Origin: Methylobacterium indicum
Lineage (GTDB): Bacteria; Pseudomonadota; Alphaproteobacteria; Rhizobiales; Beijerinckiaceae
NCBI RefSeq assembly: GCF_001043895.1
Contig: NZ_JTHF01000087.1
Span: 1 to 34,116 of the forward strand
DNA length: 34,116 bases
Direction: 5' to 3'
A program made the translations under genes and the position numbers. This document shows, piece by piece, positions 14,808 to 22,500 of the stretch. How positions within the stretch are numbered: position 1 is the stretch's first letter; each line of letters begins with the position of its first letter. Under the pieces are notes generated by a model. The model was not told the origin of the DNA. It did no database searches and worked only from the letters and a program-made list of their open reading frames with translations.

Positions 14808-15072
14808 CGTCGAACGCCCCAACGGTCGCGTTCATGCGTGGGAGGCGATGCGCGTGTGGCTCGCCAACGAGCGCCGGCCCCTCTGCGATCACAAGGCGGA
14901 CCTGCTTGCCAGCACCGCCAGCGCCTTCCTGCTTGAGCATCCGGACGGGGATACCCGGTCGGACGCCTTCGTAGCCTACGCGCTCGCCCATCTGCCGCAG
15001 GGGGGCGGCGAAATCGGCAGGGACCTCCGCTCGGACATCGTCCGCGAGGCCTTCGATCGACAGCTCATCTGA
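14797..15072 (+). CDS. Unknown 91-aa protein of the replication operon
   Basis: The ATG at 14797 overlaps the previous stop, so it is probably translationally coupled. The protein begins MSLSVERPNGRVHAWEAMRV and is helical and acidic/basic mixed, with an LLASTASAFLLEHPDGDTRS middle. No family is recognised. It is followed by a terminator-like hairpin at 15082-15107, which may reduce read-through into the primase. Confidence 0.65.
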   Translation: MSLSVERPNGRVHAWEAMRVWLANERRPLCDHKADLLASTASAFLLEHPDGDTRSDAFVAYALAHLPQGGGEIGRDLRSDIVREAFDRQLI

Positions 15073-15081
15073 CAAGCGAAA

Positions 15082-15107
15082 CCCCGACCTGCGCCAACAG
15101 GCCGGGG
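15082..15107 (+). terminator. Hairpin between the 91-aa gene and the primase
   Basis: CCCCGACCTG and CAGGCCGGGG pair with one internal mismatch around a 6-nt loop. Only a weak T-rich stretch follows, so it may attenuate rather than stop transcription. Confidence 0.55.
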
Positions 15108-15141
15108 CTCCAAATTCTGTACAATCGGGGATGTGTGTACG

Positions 15142-15282
15142 ATGAATATAGACTCTCAGGTTGCTTCTAGCAACGACACTCTCGGCTTCCTCCAGCAGAT
15201 TTTTCATGGTGCTGACGCCGGCACGGTGGTGCTTTGGTCAAAGCTCGGCGGGGTCTACACCTATACCGTCACTGACCTCTAG
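15142..15282 (+). other. 5' part of the primase frame, closed by an in-frame amber codon
   Basis: ATG 15142 starts a frame MNIDSQVASSNDTLGFLQQI that runs 46 codons to YTYTVTDL and meets TAG at 15280-15282. The same frame then continues with GAAAKLAELALLGDTYVGRG straight into the primase, with normal codon use on both sides. The upstream part looks like the true N-terminus of the family, so the amber is either a nonsense mutation, a sequencing error or a read-through site. Confidence 0.65.
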
Positions 15283-15351
15283 GGAGCCGCCGCGAAGCTC
15301 GCGGAGCTGGCTCTGCTCGGGGACACCTACGTCGGCCGCGGTCTCCAGGGT

Positions 15352-17631
15352 GTGTCCCTGTCGGCGGGCGAGCGCGGTAAGCAAGAGGGTGTCATCTTCG
15401 TCGGCGGTCTGTTTGCCGACATCGATACCCGCGAGGGCCCGCATACGACCCCAGCGGCGGAACTTCCGGCCGACGCCGAGGAGGCCATGAAGCTTATCGC
15501 GGAGGCCAAGCTGCCCCCGCCCACGCTCCTCGTCGCGACGGGTGGCGGTTGCCACGCCCACTGGCTCTACAGCTCCCCCGCCATGATCCTCACCCCGGAG
15601 GAGCGGGCGGCAGAGAAGATGCTGTCCACGGCGATCCAGAGGCGCCTCCGTGGTACGTTCAAGATCTACGGCTATGCTCTGGACGGCACCGCAGACCTAT
15701 CCCGTGTCTGTAAGGCCCCCGGCACGTTGAACCACAAGACCGCCCCTGACTTAAAGCCGGTGCGCTTCATCCACCAGGGTGAGCGGTATGATCGGACGAT
15801 GCTGGCCGAGCTGCTGGCTTCGGACTTGGCGATGGCCTCGCGAGGTCTGCCCGGTGCGGGCAAGGGCACCGTCGCCGATCTCCTGCGACAGGAGGCGAAG
15901 AAGGCATATCTGGCCTCCGGTAAAGCCAAGCCGGACGAGTTCGCCCCGGTCCTGGCCGGCTGCGCCTTCATCCAGCACTGCGACACGGCGGTGGAGAAGG
16001 TCATCGAGCCCTGGTGGTACAAGATGGTGGGTGTAGTGGCCCGCACCGTGAACGGTCGCCGCTGGGTCCACGAGATGTCCAAGCGCCACCCGTGCTACAC
16101 CTTCGAGGAGACGGAGCAGAAGATCGATCAGGCCTTGGCGGCTACGACCGGGCCGACCTTGTGCAGCACCGTTGAGGAGGGTGACAGCAACTCGCCTCCG
16201 TTCGAGGGCTGCGTCCGGTGCCCCTTTCGGGCCTCTATCCGCACACCGCTGGCGCTGGCCAACCAGCGGTGTGCCATGACCGCCATTCAGCAGGGCGTGG
16301 TGTTCGTGTCGAAGGGGCGCAGCTACCTGCACCTCGCGAGCGGCGAGAAGCTGGACCCGGATGAGTTCGGCGACAGTATCGCGGCCAAGGTGGGCAAGAG
16401 CCCGCACATTCAGATGATGCTGTCGCCGACCATGCCGAAGGTGATGCACCGGGACTACCGGGCGGGCGTGGCGCAGCTCATCCTGCCCGGGCCGGATGGT
16501 ACCTTCTCGCCAGAACTCTGCTCGGTGAACCTGTGGCAGCGCGGCGGAGTGATCCCGGCGCCCGGTGACTACCAGCCGATCTTGGACTTCTTCGCGCGGC
16601 TCATCCCTGACACGTTGTCACGTAACCACGTGCTGAAGTACATCGCCCACCTCATCCAGCACCCCGGCGAGAAGGTCGAGCACGGCATCATCATCACGGG
16701 CGGCTACGGCACCGGCAAGGGCACCCTGCACCGCATCGTCGCGGCCATCTTCAGCGACAAGAATGCCCGGAAGATCGAGGGTGTCGAGCTTGGCCAGCAG
16801 TGGACGGCGCGCTTGGTCGACGCGCAGGTGCTGATGATCGAAGAGGCTCATCACGGCGAGCGCCTGGAGGTGTTCGAGAAGACGAAGGAGTTGCTGACGG
16901 CGGAGTTCTACTACGCGAAGGACAAGCGCGTGCGCCGCTTCCGCGGCCGGACCCCACGCGGCATGTTCCTGGCGTCGAACGACGCCGCCCCGCTGGTTTT
17001 GCCGCGCGGTGACCGCCGCTGGTTCGTCTGCTCCACCCCCGAGACCCCCGAGACGGAGGAGGAGAAGAAGGCCAACCGGACCTTCTTCAAGCAGCTCCAC
17101 GACCTGCTGGACCCGGACGACAGCACGGTGGCGGCCTTCGCCGAGTACCTGCGCACCCTCTCTCTGGAGGGCTTCAACGCCAAGGGTGCGCCGCCCATGA
17201 CAAAGGCGAAGGAGGTGGCCACGGAGGAGAGCCGCACACCCATCGCGCAAATGCTGGCCGAGCTGATCCAGGCCGGGGGCATCCCGTTCCACCGGGACGT
17301 GATGTCGGTGGCGGAGGTGATCCACGCCCTCAAGATCTCTACCTGGGCGGACAACCTGGAGCGCCTGAGCCCGAAGAAGGTGGCCCGGGCGATGCAGGAC
17401 CTCGGGGCGCGCAAGGTGAACATGGACGGCGACGACCACCTTGAGGTCGTCATCGGCGGGAAGCCCGTCCGGCTCTGGGCGATCCGCAACGTGCCCCACT
17501 GGCGCGCCGCGACCCGTGAGGAGCTGAAGGTGGAGGCCACTCGCCCGATCACTGGCCAGAACGTGGCCGACTTCAACGAGACTCGCCTCAAGCGGATGAT
17601 GGAGGAGGCGGCCCGGATGGCCCACGGCTAA
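15352..17631 (+). CDS. Phage/plasmid primase-helicase (AEP + SF3)
   Basis: 759 aa from GTG 15352; the natural N-terminus probably lies 70 codons upstream, behind an amber codon. N-terminal RepB/AEP-like primase features: FADID near residue 21 (metal-binding acidic motif), GGGCHAHWLY near 65, then DLSRVCKAPGTLNHK. The middle has a Cys cluster (EGCVRCPF). The C-terminal half is a D5/SF3 helicase: Walker A GGYGTGKGT (about 449-457), Walker B LMIEEAH (about 493), FLASND (about 539) and an Arg finger in DRRW (about 553). Such proteins start replication in P4-like satellites and phages, acting on iterons. It is plus-strand, in line with the AlpA-like genes. With a damaged N-terminus its primase activity is uncertain; the helicase half is complete. 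Confidence 0.85.
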   Translation: MSLSAGERGKQEGVIFVGGLFADIDTREGPHTTPAAELPADAEEAMKLIAEAKLPPPTLLVATGGGCHAHWLYSSPAMILTPEERAAEKMLSTAIQRRLRGTFKIYGYALDGTADLSRVCKAPGTLNHKTAPDLKPVRFIHQGERYDRTMLAELLASDLAMASRGLPGAGKGTVADLLRQEAKKAYLASGKAKPDEFAPVLAGCAFIQHCDTAVEKVIEPWWYKMVGVVARTVNGRRWVHEMSKRHPCYTFEETEQKIDQALAATTGPTLCSTVEEGDSNSPPFEGCVRCPFRASIRTPLALANQRCAMTAIQQGVVFVSKGRSYLHLASGEKLDPDEFGDSIAAKVGKSPHIQMMLSPTMPKVMHRDYRAGVAQLILPGPDGTFSPELCSVNLWQRGGVIPAPGDYQPILDFFARLIPDTLSRNHVLKYIAHLIQHPGEKVEHGIIITGGYGTGKGTLHRIVAAIFSDKNARKIEGVELGQQWTARLVDAQVLMIEEAHHGERLEVFEKTKELLTAEFYYAKDKRVRRFRGRTPRGMFLASNDAAPLVLPRGDRRWFVCSTPETPETEEEKKANRTFFKQLHDLLDPDDSTVAAFAEYLRTLSLEGFNAKGAPPMTKAKEVATEESRTPIAQMLAELIQAGGIPFHRDVMSVAEVIHALKISTWADNLERLSPKKVARAMQDLGARKVNMDGDDHLEVVIGGKPVRLWAIRNVPHWRAATREELKVEATRPITGQNVADFNETRLKRMMEEAARMAHG

Positions 17632-17786
17632 TCGCAGATCGCAGATCGCAGTACCTTTGAAAAAGGGTCTGGCGTTCGCGATGCTTCACCAGGGAGGAGG
17701 GCCGGGGCGGCAGGCGCCCCGGCCCTCATGAAAGTAACGAAAAAGTCCGGAGAATTTAAAATGTACTGCGATGTGCGATCTGCGAT
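17631..17786 (+). other. Inverted 7-bp iterons (candidate replication origin)
   Basis: Three tandem ATCGCAG units (17631-17651) directly follow the primase stop. Three inverted units (17766-17786, one base different) lie 115 bp further on, forming 23-bp inverted arms with 22 matches. Between them are a 12-bp hairpin (17698-17726) and an AT-rich patch (17740-17762). The primase-adjacent position and iteron layout resemble ori/crr regions of P4-like elements. An RNA-level regulatory fold is the alternative. Confidence 0.55.
17698..17726 (+). terminator. 12-bp GC hairpin downstream of the primase
   Basis: AGGGCCGGGGCG and CGCCCCGGCCCT form a perfect stem around a 5-nt loop. It ends two bases before the ATG at 17728, which makes that ATG an unlikely start for the next gene. 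There is no U-run. Confidence 0.6.
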
Positions 17787-18246
17787 GGCTCCGGGCGCTA
17801 CTATCAGGAAGCTTCCCGCCGCCCTGAGCGCCCTGCCCGCGCCCACCGAGGTGATGTTCCCGGGCTTCTTCGCCTGGAGCCCGGTCCCCACCTCCGCGGT
17901 CGTCGCTGCGCTCAATCTGGACCGCGGTCTCTTCGCGACGTGGCGGTGCCGCGGCATCGGCCCGGCAGAGCTGCCCCCCGCTTGGTTCCGGCGCGTCTCA
18001 GGCCGGCCGCGGTACTATCGGGCGGACACCATCCTGACGTGGCTCGCGGCCCGACGCGGGGAGGAGTTCGACACCCCCACCGCCTGGCGGCTCGGGCTCC
18101 TCCGGGACTTTGAACAGGACGTGTCCGACCCCGCTGCCGCGCGCAAGCTCGTGCGCCTCTACGCTCAGGCGGCCGGCCCTGCCGGCGGGGTGAGCTTCAC
18201 GCCTTTTGGCTGGAACGCCTACCTGGATGGCCTCTTAGGGAAGTGA
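17761..18246 (+). CDS. Unknown 161-aa protein of the replication operon
   Basis: ATG 17761 has GGAG 8 nt upstream; ATG 17728 sits at the foot of a hairpin and is unlikely, and ATG 17785 is possible. Residues about 50-100 (LNLDRGLFATWRCRGIGPAE, then WFRRVSGRPRYYRADTILTW) resemble a MerR/AlpA-like wing and helix, in which a Trp-rich loop precedes a DNA-reading helix. The rest is helical. It is probably a replication or copy-control accessory. An 8-bp-phased TGCTG array begins 3 nt after its stop codon. Confidence 0.65.
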   Translation: MYCDVRSAMAPGATIRKLPAALSALPAPTEVMFPGFFAWSPVPTSAVVAALNLDRGLFATWRCRGIGPAELPPAWFRRVSGRPRYYRADTILTWLAARRGEEFDTPTAWRLGLLRDFEQDVSDPAAARKLVRLYAQAAGPAGGVSFTPFGWNAYLDGLLGK

Positions 18247-18248
18247 GC

Positions 18249-18293
18249 TGCTGTCGTGCTGCGGTGCTGCAAAACCAGCATCAGGGCATGCTG
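18249..18293 (+). repeat. 8-bp-phased TGCTG array, locus 1
   Basis: TGCTG at 18249, 18257 and 18265, then again at 18289, all in one 8-bp register (offset 40 = 5 x 8), with an inverted CAGCA at 18276. It starts directly behind the stop of the 161-aa gene and precedes the AT-rich protease gene. Four other loci share this design (19516, 26478, 28589, 30779). Confidence 0.7.
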
Positions 18294-18453
18294 TCGCACC
18301 AGAACTTTGTTGCCACTGGTATGAGTGATTGTCGTGCGTTAGAGGTGGTCTATCGACCCGCGGCGGAGAGCGGTAGCGACGTATTGAGCAAGTTCTTATA
18401 CTCTCCAAGCCGGGAGCCGCTGAAGACAACAAGCGCAATATGGAGGGCATTTG

Positions 18454-19509
18454 ATGCTAATTGAGATTTATAAATCTACGTCGCCGAAAAGAACAACATT
18501 GCGTGCTGTTTTTGAGAAGGGTACTCCTTGGGGGGTAGAACGCAGCGGTCATATACAGCAAAACTGGGAGTTCATAAGAGAATTTGACACACAAAAGGGT
18601 AATCTTCCGCTACCATTTTCGATTTCTGACGCTGAAAGTGAAATAAACACAAATGGGGTATTTTTGTATCAGGTGACCGCTCCGGATTTTGAGCAAGCAC
18701 GACATGTTATGTTGAATAATTATCGACTTAATTTTACTTTACCTTTGTTCTCTGAGCCCCCAAACAGTCTTTCTTTGCTTGGTACTGGCACATTATTCGA
18801 GCATGAAGAGCGATATTTTATGGTCACCGCCGATCATATTTTTCGCGAGGATGAGGACGATCCTAATAGCGCATTAATCGACATGACGACCGTCGGAGTT
18901 CCTGTCGCACCGCGGCCGGCCAATCAGGGCTCCGTTCCCATAATAAGCTTAGGTAAACATAATGTATATCGCATTACCCCGCCGGTCTTGATCGACGTAA
19001 TCGTTGTTGAGCTTCTTGAACCGGAAACGATCACTGCACTCAAGGCCGGGTGGTCATTTCTGCCCTTTACTCAGGCGGAAGACATCGCAATTTCTGACGA
19101 TCGCTTCGTCATAACAGGTTTCATGGGCGAGGGATTAAAATACGACTCAACCACAAACGTGGTTGGCCAGGCAATGCTCAATCTTGAGACTGACTATCTG
19201 CATTATACGCCTAAAGTAAAAGATCCCGTTCCTCAGTTTGACTTATTTTTCTATCTGCAATCTGACATGACCAATGTTGATGGCACACAAAGGACAGTAA
19301 AAACACTGAGGGGGTTGAGTGGCGGACCGATTTGGGCCGTGCGTGATGTAGCGAAGGGCGAAGTTTGGGCGCCCGCCAAGGCGATGAAAATTGTCGCCGT
19401 GCAAAGCTCAGAATTCCAAGGCCAAGATAAATGGTCTAGGGGATTTCGGTGGCAGGCGGTCCAGCAGATTTTGCGCCAGTCTGAGGTTGGTCTAAATAGT
19501 CCACCGTAA
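18454..19509 (+). CDS. Trypsin-like serine protease domain protein (cargo)
   Basis: GGAGG lies 7-8 nt before ATG 18454. The C-terminal two-thirds show a chymotrypsin/trypsin fold with an intact triad: H128 (TADHIF), D181 (LIDVIVVEL) and S289 (GLSGGP). A GTGTLFE strand precedes the His, as in such proteases. The first 100 residues are unassigned and may be a sensor or substrate domain. There is no signal peptide, so it should act in the cytoplasm. It is AT-rich compared with the backbone and sits between two TGCTG/CAGCA arrays, which suggests horizontally acquired cargo. Standalone trypsin-like proteins occur in antiphage systems, but a defence role here is inference. Confidence 0.8.
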   Translation: MLIEIYKSTSPKRTTLRAVFEKGTPWGVERSGHIQQNWEFIREFDTQKGNLPLPFSISDAESEINTNGVFLYQVTAPDFEQARHVMLNNYRLNFTLPLFSEPPNSLSLLGTGTLFEHEERYFMVTADHIFREDEDDPNSALIDMTTVGVPVAPRPANQGSVPIISLGKHNVYRITPPVLIDVIVVELLEPETITALKAGWSFLPFTQAEDIAISDDRFVITGFMGEGLKYDSTTNVVGQAMLNLETDYLHYTPKVKDPVPQFDLFFYLQSDMTNVDGTQRTVKTLRGLSGGPIWAVRDVAKGEVWAPAKAMKIVAVQSSEFQGQDKWSRGFRWQAVQQILRQSEVGLNSPP

Positions 19510-19514
19510 CGGGA

Positions 19515-19555
19515 GTGCTGGAGTGCCGTGTTTTGGCACTACAGCAGCCCAGCAC
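19515..19555. repeat. 8-bp-phased array, locus 2, and bidirectional hairpin
   Basis: TGCTG 19516 and TGCCG 19524 face CAGCA 19542 and 19550, again with 8-bp spacing. GTGCTG/CAGCAC and AGTGCC/GGCACT pair as nested stems. It fills the gap between the convergent protease and tape-measure genes and probably works as a terminator for both. Confidence 0.65.
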
Positions 19556-19559
19556 CCCG

Positions 19560-22500
19560 CTACTGATGACCAGCCGCCACGCGCTTGATGAGCTGCTTGA
19601 TGGCCCCGCCGCGCTGGATGTTGTCGCCGATCGCCGCCACGAAGTCGTTCGGACCCGGCTGCGGCACGGCCTCGGGTGCCACCACATAGACGTTGGCGTT
19701 GGCCTCCGCCCGCCCGCCGAACTTCACCGGATCGACCGGGGGAGCCTTCGCCATTACGCCCGCACCCATGGTGTTCATGCGGTCGAGCGTCTCGCGCCCG
19801 ATCACATCCACCGCGCTCCGCTTCAGGACGAACTCACCAGGCATGAGGGTCCGGGGCACGCTGTCCCGACCCTCTACCCCGCCCGTGACCAGACCGCCGG
19901 TCGCCATGCCGGGCGCAGCCGGCGCCCCGGTGATCGCGCCGACGATGCTGCCGAGCAACCCGCCGCCCGAGCTGCCACCCGCACCGGCACCGCCCATCAG
20001 GCCCCCGAACAGGGCCTTCATGATCTCGTTCGAGAGCGCCTTGCTCGCGATCGACGCCATGTCCGACAGGATCGACGTGGCGAAAGTCTTGAAGGCATCC
20101 TTCCCCTTCACCGTGCCGGTGGCGAGGCCCTGGAACAGGTTCGCCATCGAACTGGACATTGAGCCCATGGCCTGCTGCCAGTAGCCAGCCATCTCCTGCG
20201 CCGCCGTCTTGAACTCGCCCGTCTTGCGGTCGATCATCCCGGCCGACGTGAAGAAGTCGAGGGACCCGCGGCTGAGCGCGGCCCCGAAGTCGTCCTTCCG
20301 CGCCTCAACACCCCGCTGGAGGCCTGCGTTGGCGGCGTACTTGGCCTCCCGCTTCTTCAGCTCCACAATCCGTTCCTGGATGGCCGCGCGCCCGGTCTCG
20401 GACACCAGGCCCTTGTCCTGGAGCTGCGCGAGCTGCTGCTCGAGCGCCACTTCCTCAGCCTTCACCGCAGCGGCCTGGCCTTCCAGCTTCAGCCGGTCGG
20501 CCGCCTGGCGCGCCGCGGTGTCGGCGGCCTGCACCTCGCCGGCCGACACCTTGCCCGAGGTCTCCTCACCCTTCAGGAAGTCGGCCCGGGCCTTGGTGCG
20601 CTCGGCCTCCTCCCGGTAGGTCTTCAGCGTGGCCTCACCGATGGCCTTCGCGTTCTCCTCCACCAGCTTGGCGGCGCGGTCGGCGTAGCTGCGCTGGACC
20701 CGCGCGAGCTGGTCCGTCTTCTCGTCGGGCGCGAGGGACGTGAAGCGGTCGCTGGCCTTCTCCCGCATCAGCTCCTTATCCCGGAGGGCCGCCAGGTCGG
20801 TGATGGTGCGGGAGGCCGGCGCAAGGTCGGCCGTCCGGCCCACGGCCCGCTTGTCGAGCGACAGCTTATCCGTAAGCGACTGCTCGTCACGGGCGAGCTG
20901 CCGTTGCTCCAGGGCTAGGCGCTTCTGGCGAATGGCGCGGGCGTTGGATTCCTCGGTCGCGGCGGCCTCTGCCCGCGCCTTCCGGCCGGCGGCCTCGCCC
21001 TCATCGAGCGCGTCCCCGGTGGGGGCCACCAGGCGGTCGGCTCGGGAGGCCTTGGCGTTGAAGGCGGCCAGCAGCCGGGTGACGAACTCGGCCGACATGT
21101 CGTCAGTCCGGCCGCCGTTGGCGGTGATGGCCTGGCGCGCCCGGCCCGCCTCCACCCCGGCATCGATCAAGGCCTGAACCGCGCCCTTACCGGGGCTGGC
21201 CAGCAGCGCCGAGCCGCCGCCCTCGCCCTGGTTGTAGAGCACATAGCGGTTGTCGTCGGACAGGTTCAGGCCCTTCGAGCGAAGGGTCTTGTCGATCTGG
21301 TCGAAGTACCGGATCGCGGCCAGGGCCGACTGAGCCACGTTGGTGGGGTCGGACAGGCCGAAGTCCGCCGCCGTCCCCCTGGTGAACTGGAACACGCCGC
21401 GCGCCCCGGTGGAGCTGACGGCCTGCGGGTTGAAGTCGCTCTCGAACGACCCGAACCGCAGCAAGGTCCGCAGCCGGTCGTTCCGGCCGGCACCCTCCGC
21501 CGCGTCCGCGACCTGGCGCGCCACCGCATTGGCGCTCTCGGACAGGGCCGGGGTCCGGTTGAACCCGACCGGGGCGCTCACCGCCTCCCGGGCCAGGCGG
21601 ATCTGGCCCTGCTGGTCCACGATGCCGATGGCCTGCTGCAACAGCTCGCGCACCTTGGCGGCCAGCTCGGCGGCCTTGTCCACGGTGGTGGCCGGGTCGC
21701 GGATCTGCTTGTCGAGCTGCGCCACCTGTGCGTCGATCACGGCCTTCTGCCGGCCGAGCGCCCGTTCCTGCGCGGTGAGCACCGCTTCCGTGACCCGCTT
21801 GCGGGCCTCCACCAGGCGGTCGGTGTAGCCGGCCAGGCGTGCGTCCAGCTCCTCATTCGCGGCGGCCAGGCGGTCGCGCAGCTCGGCCCGGTTCACCACC
21901 TCGTCAGGGTTGGCGGTCTCGGCCTCAATGAGCTGCCGGGCAATCACCCGCTGGCGCTCCACCAGGGCCTTCACCTGAGCTTCGATCTCGCCCGGCTCGG
22001 CCGTGTCCCGGGTCACCCCCGCACGCTTCATCAGCGTGTCGATCTGCGCCGCGGTGGCCTTGCGCTCGGCCTGAAGCTCGCGCGTCAGGTCCGGCCGGAT
22101 GCTGGACGCGATCTCGTCCAGCTCCTTCGTGACGCCGCGCCGGAGGCTCTTGAGCTGGTCCGCGATGCGGGCACCGGCCTCGGTGACCGTCTTGTCGGCC
22201 GCACCGGCTGCCCGCAGGCCGTCCAGGTATCGGCCGAACTCGGCCTCCAGGCGCGCGGCGTCGCCTTGCGTGTCCCGGATCGCGGTGACGATCCGGTCCT
22301 TCTTCTCGGTGCCGGACAGGCCGCGGTCCGCGTCCACCGCCCGGCTGCGCTCGGCCAGCCCCGCCTGGAGGTCGGCAGCCCGCTGCCCGAAGGCCTGGAA
22401 CTCGGGGGCCTGCTGGAGGCGGGAGACATCGGCCCGGGCCGACAGCTCGGTGAGCTTGCCCTGCGCCGCCACCGCGTTGCTGTTGGTCTTCACCGCGTCC

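Noticed and set aside
18243..18464. 73-codon plus frame between the 161-aa gene and the protease
   Set aside because: It starts inside the TGCTG array and overlaps the protease ribosome site; no independent support.
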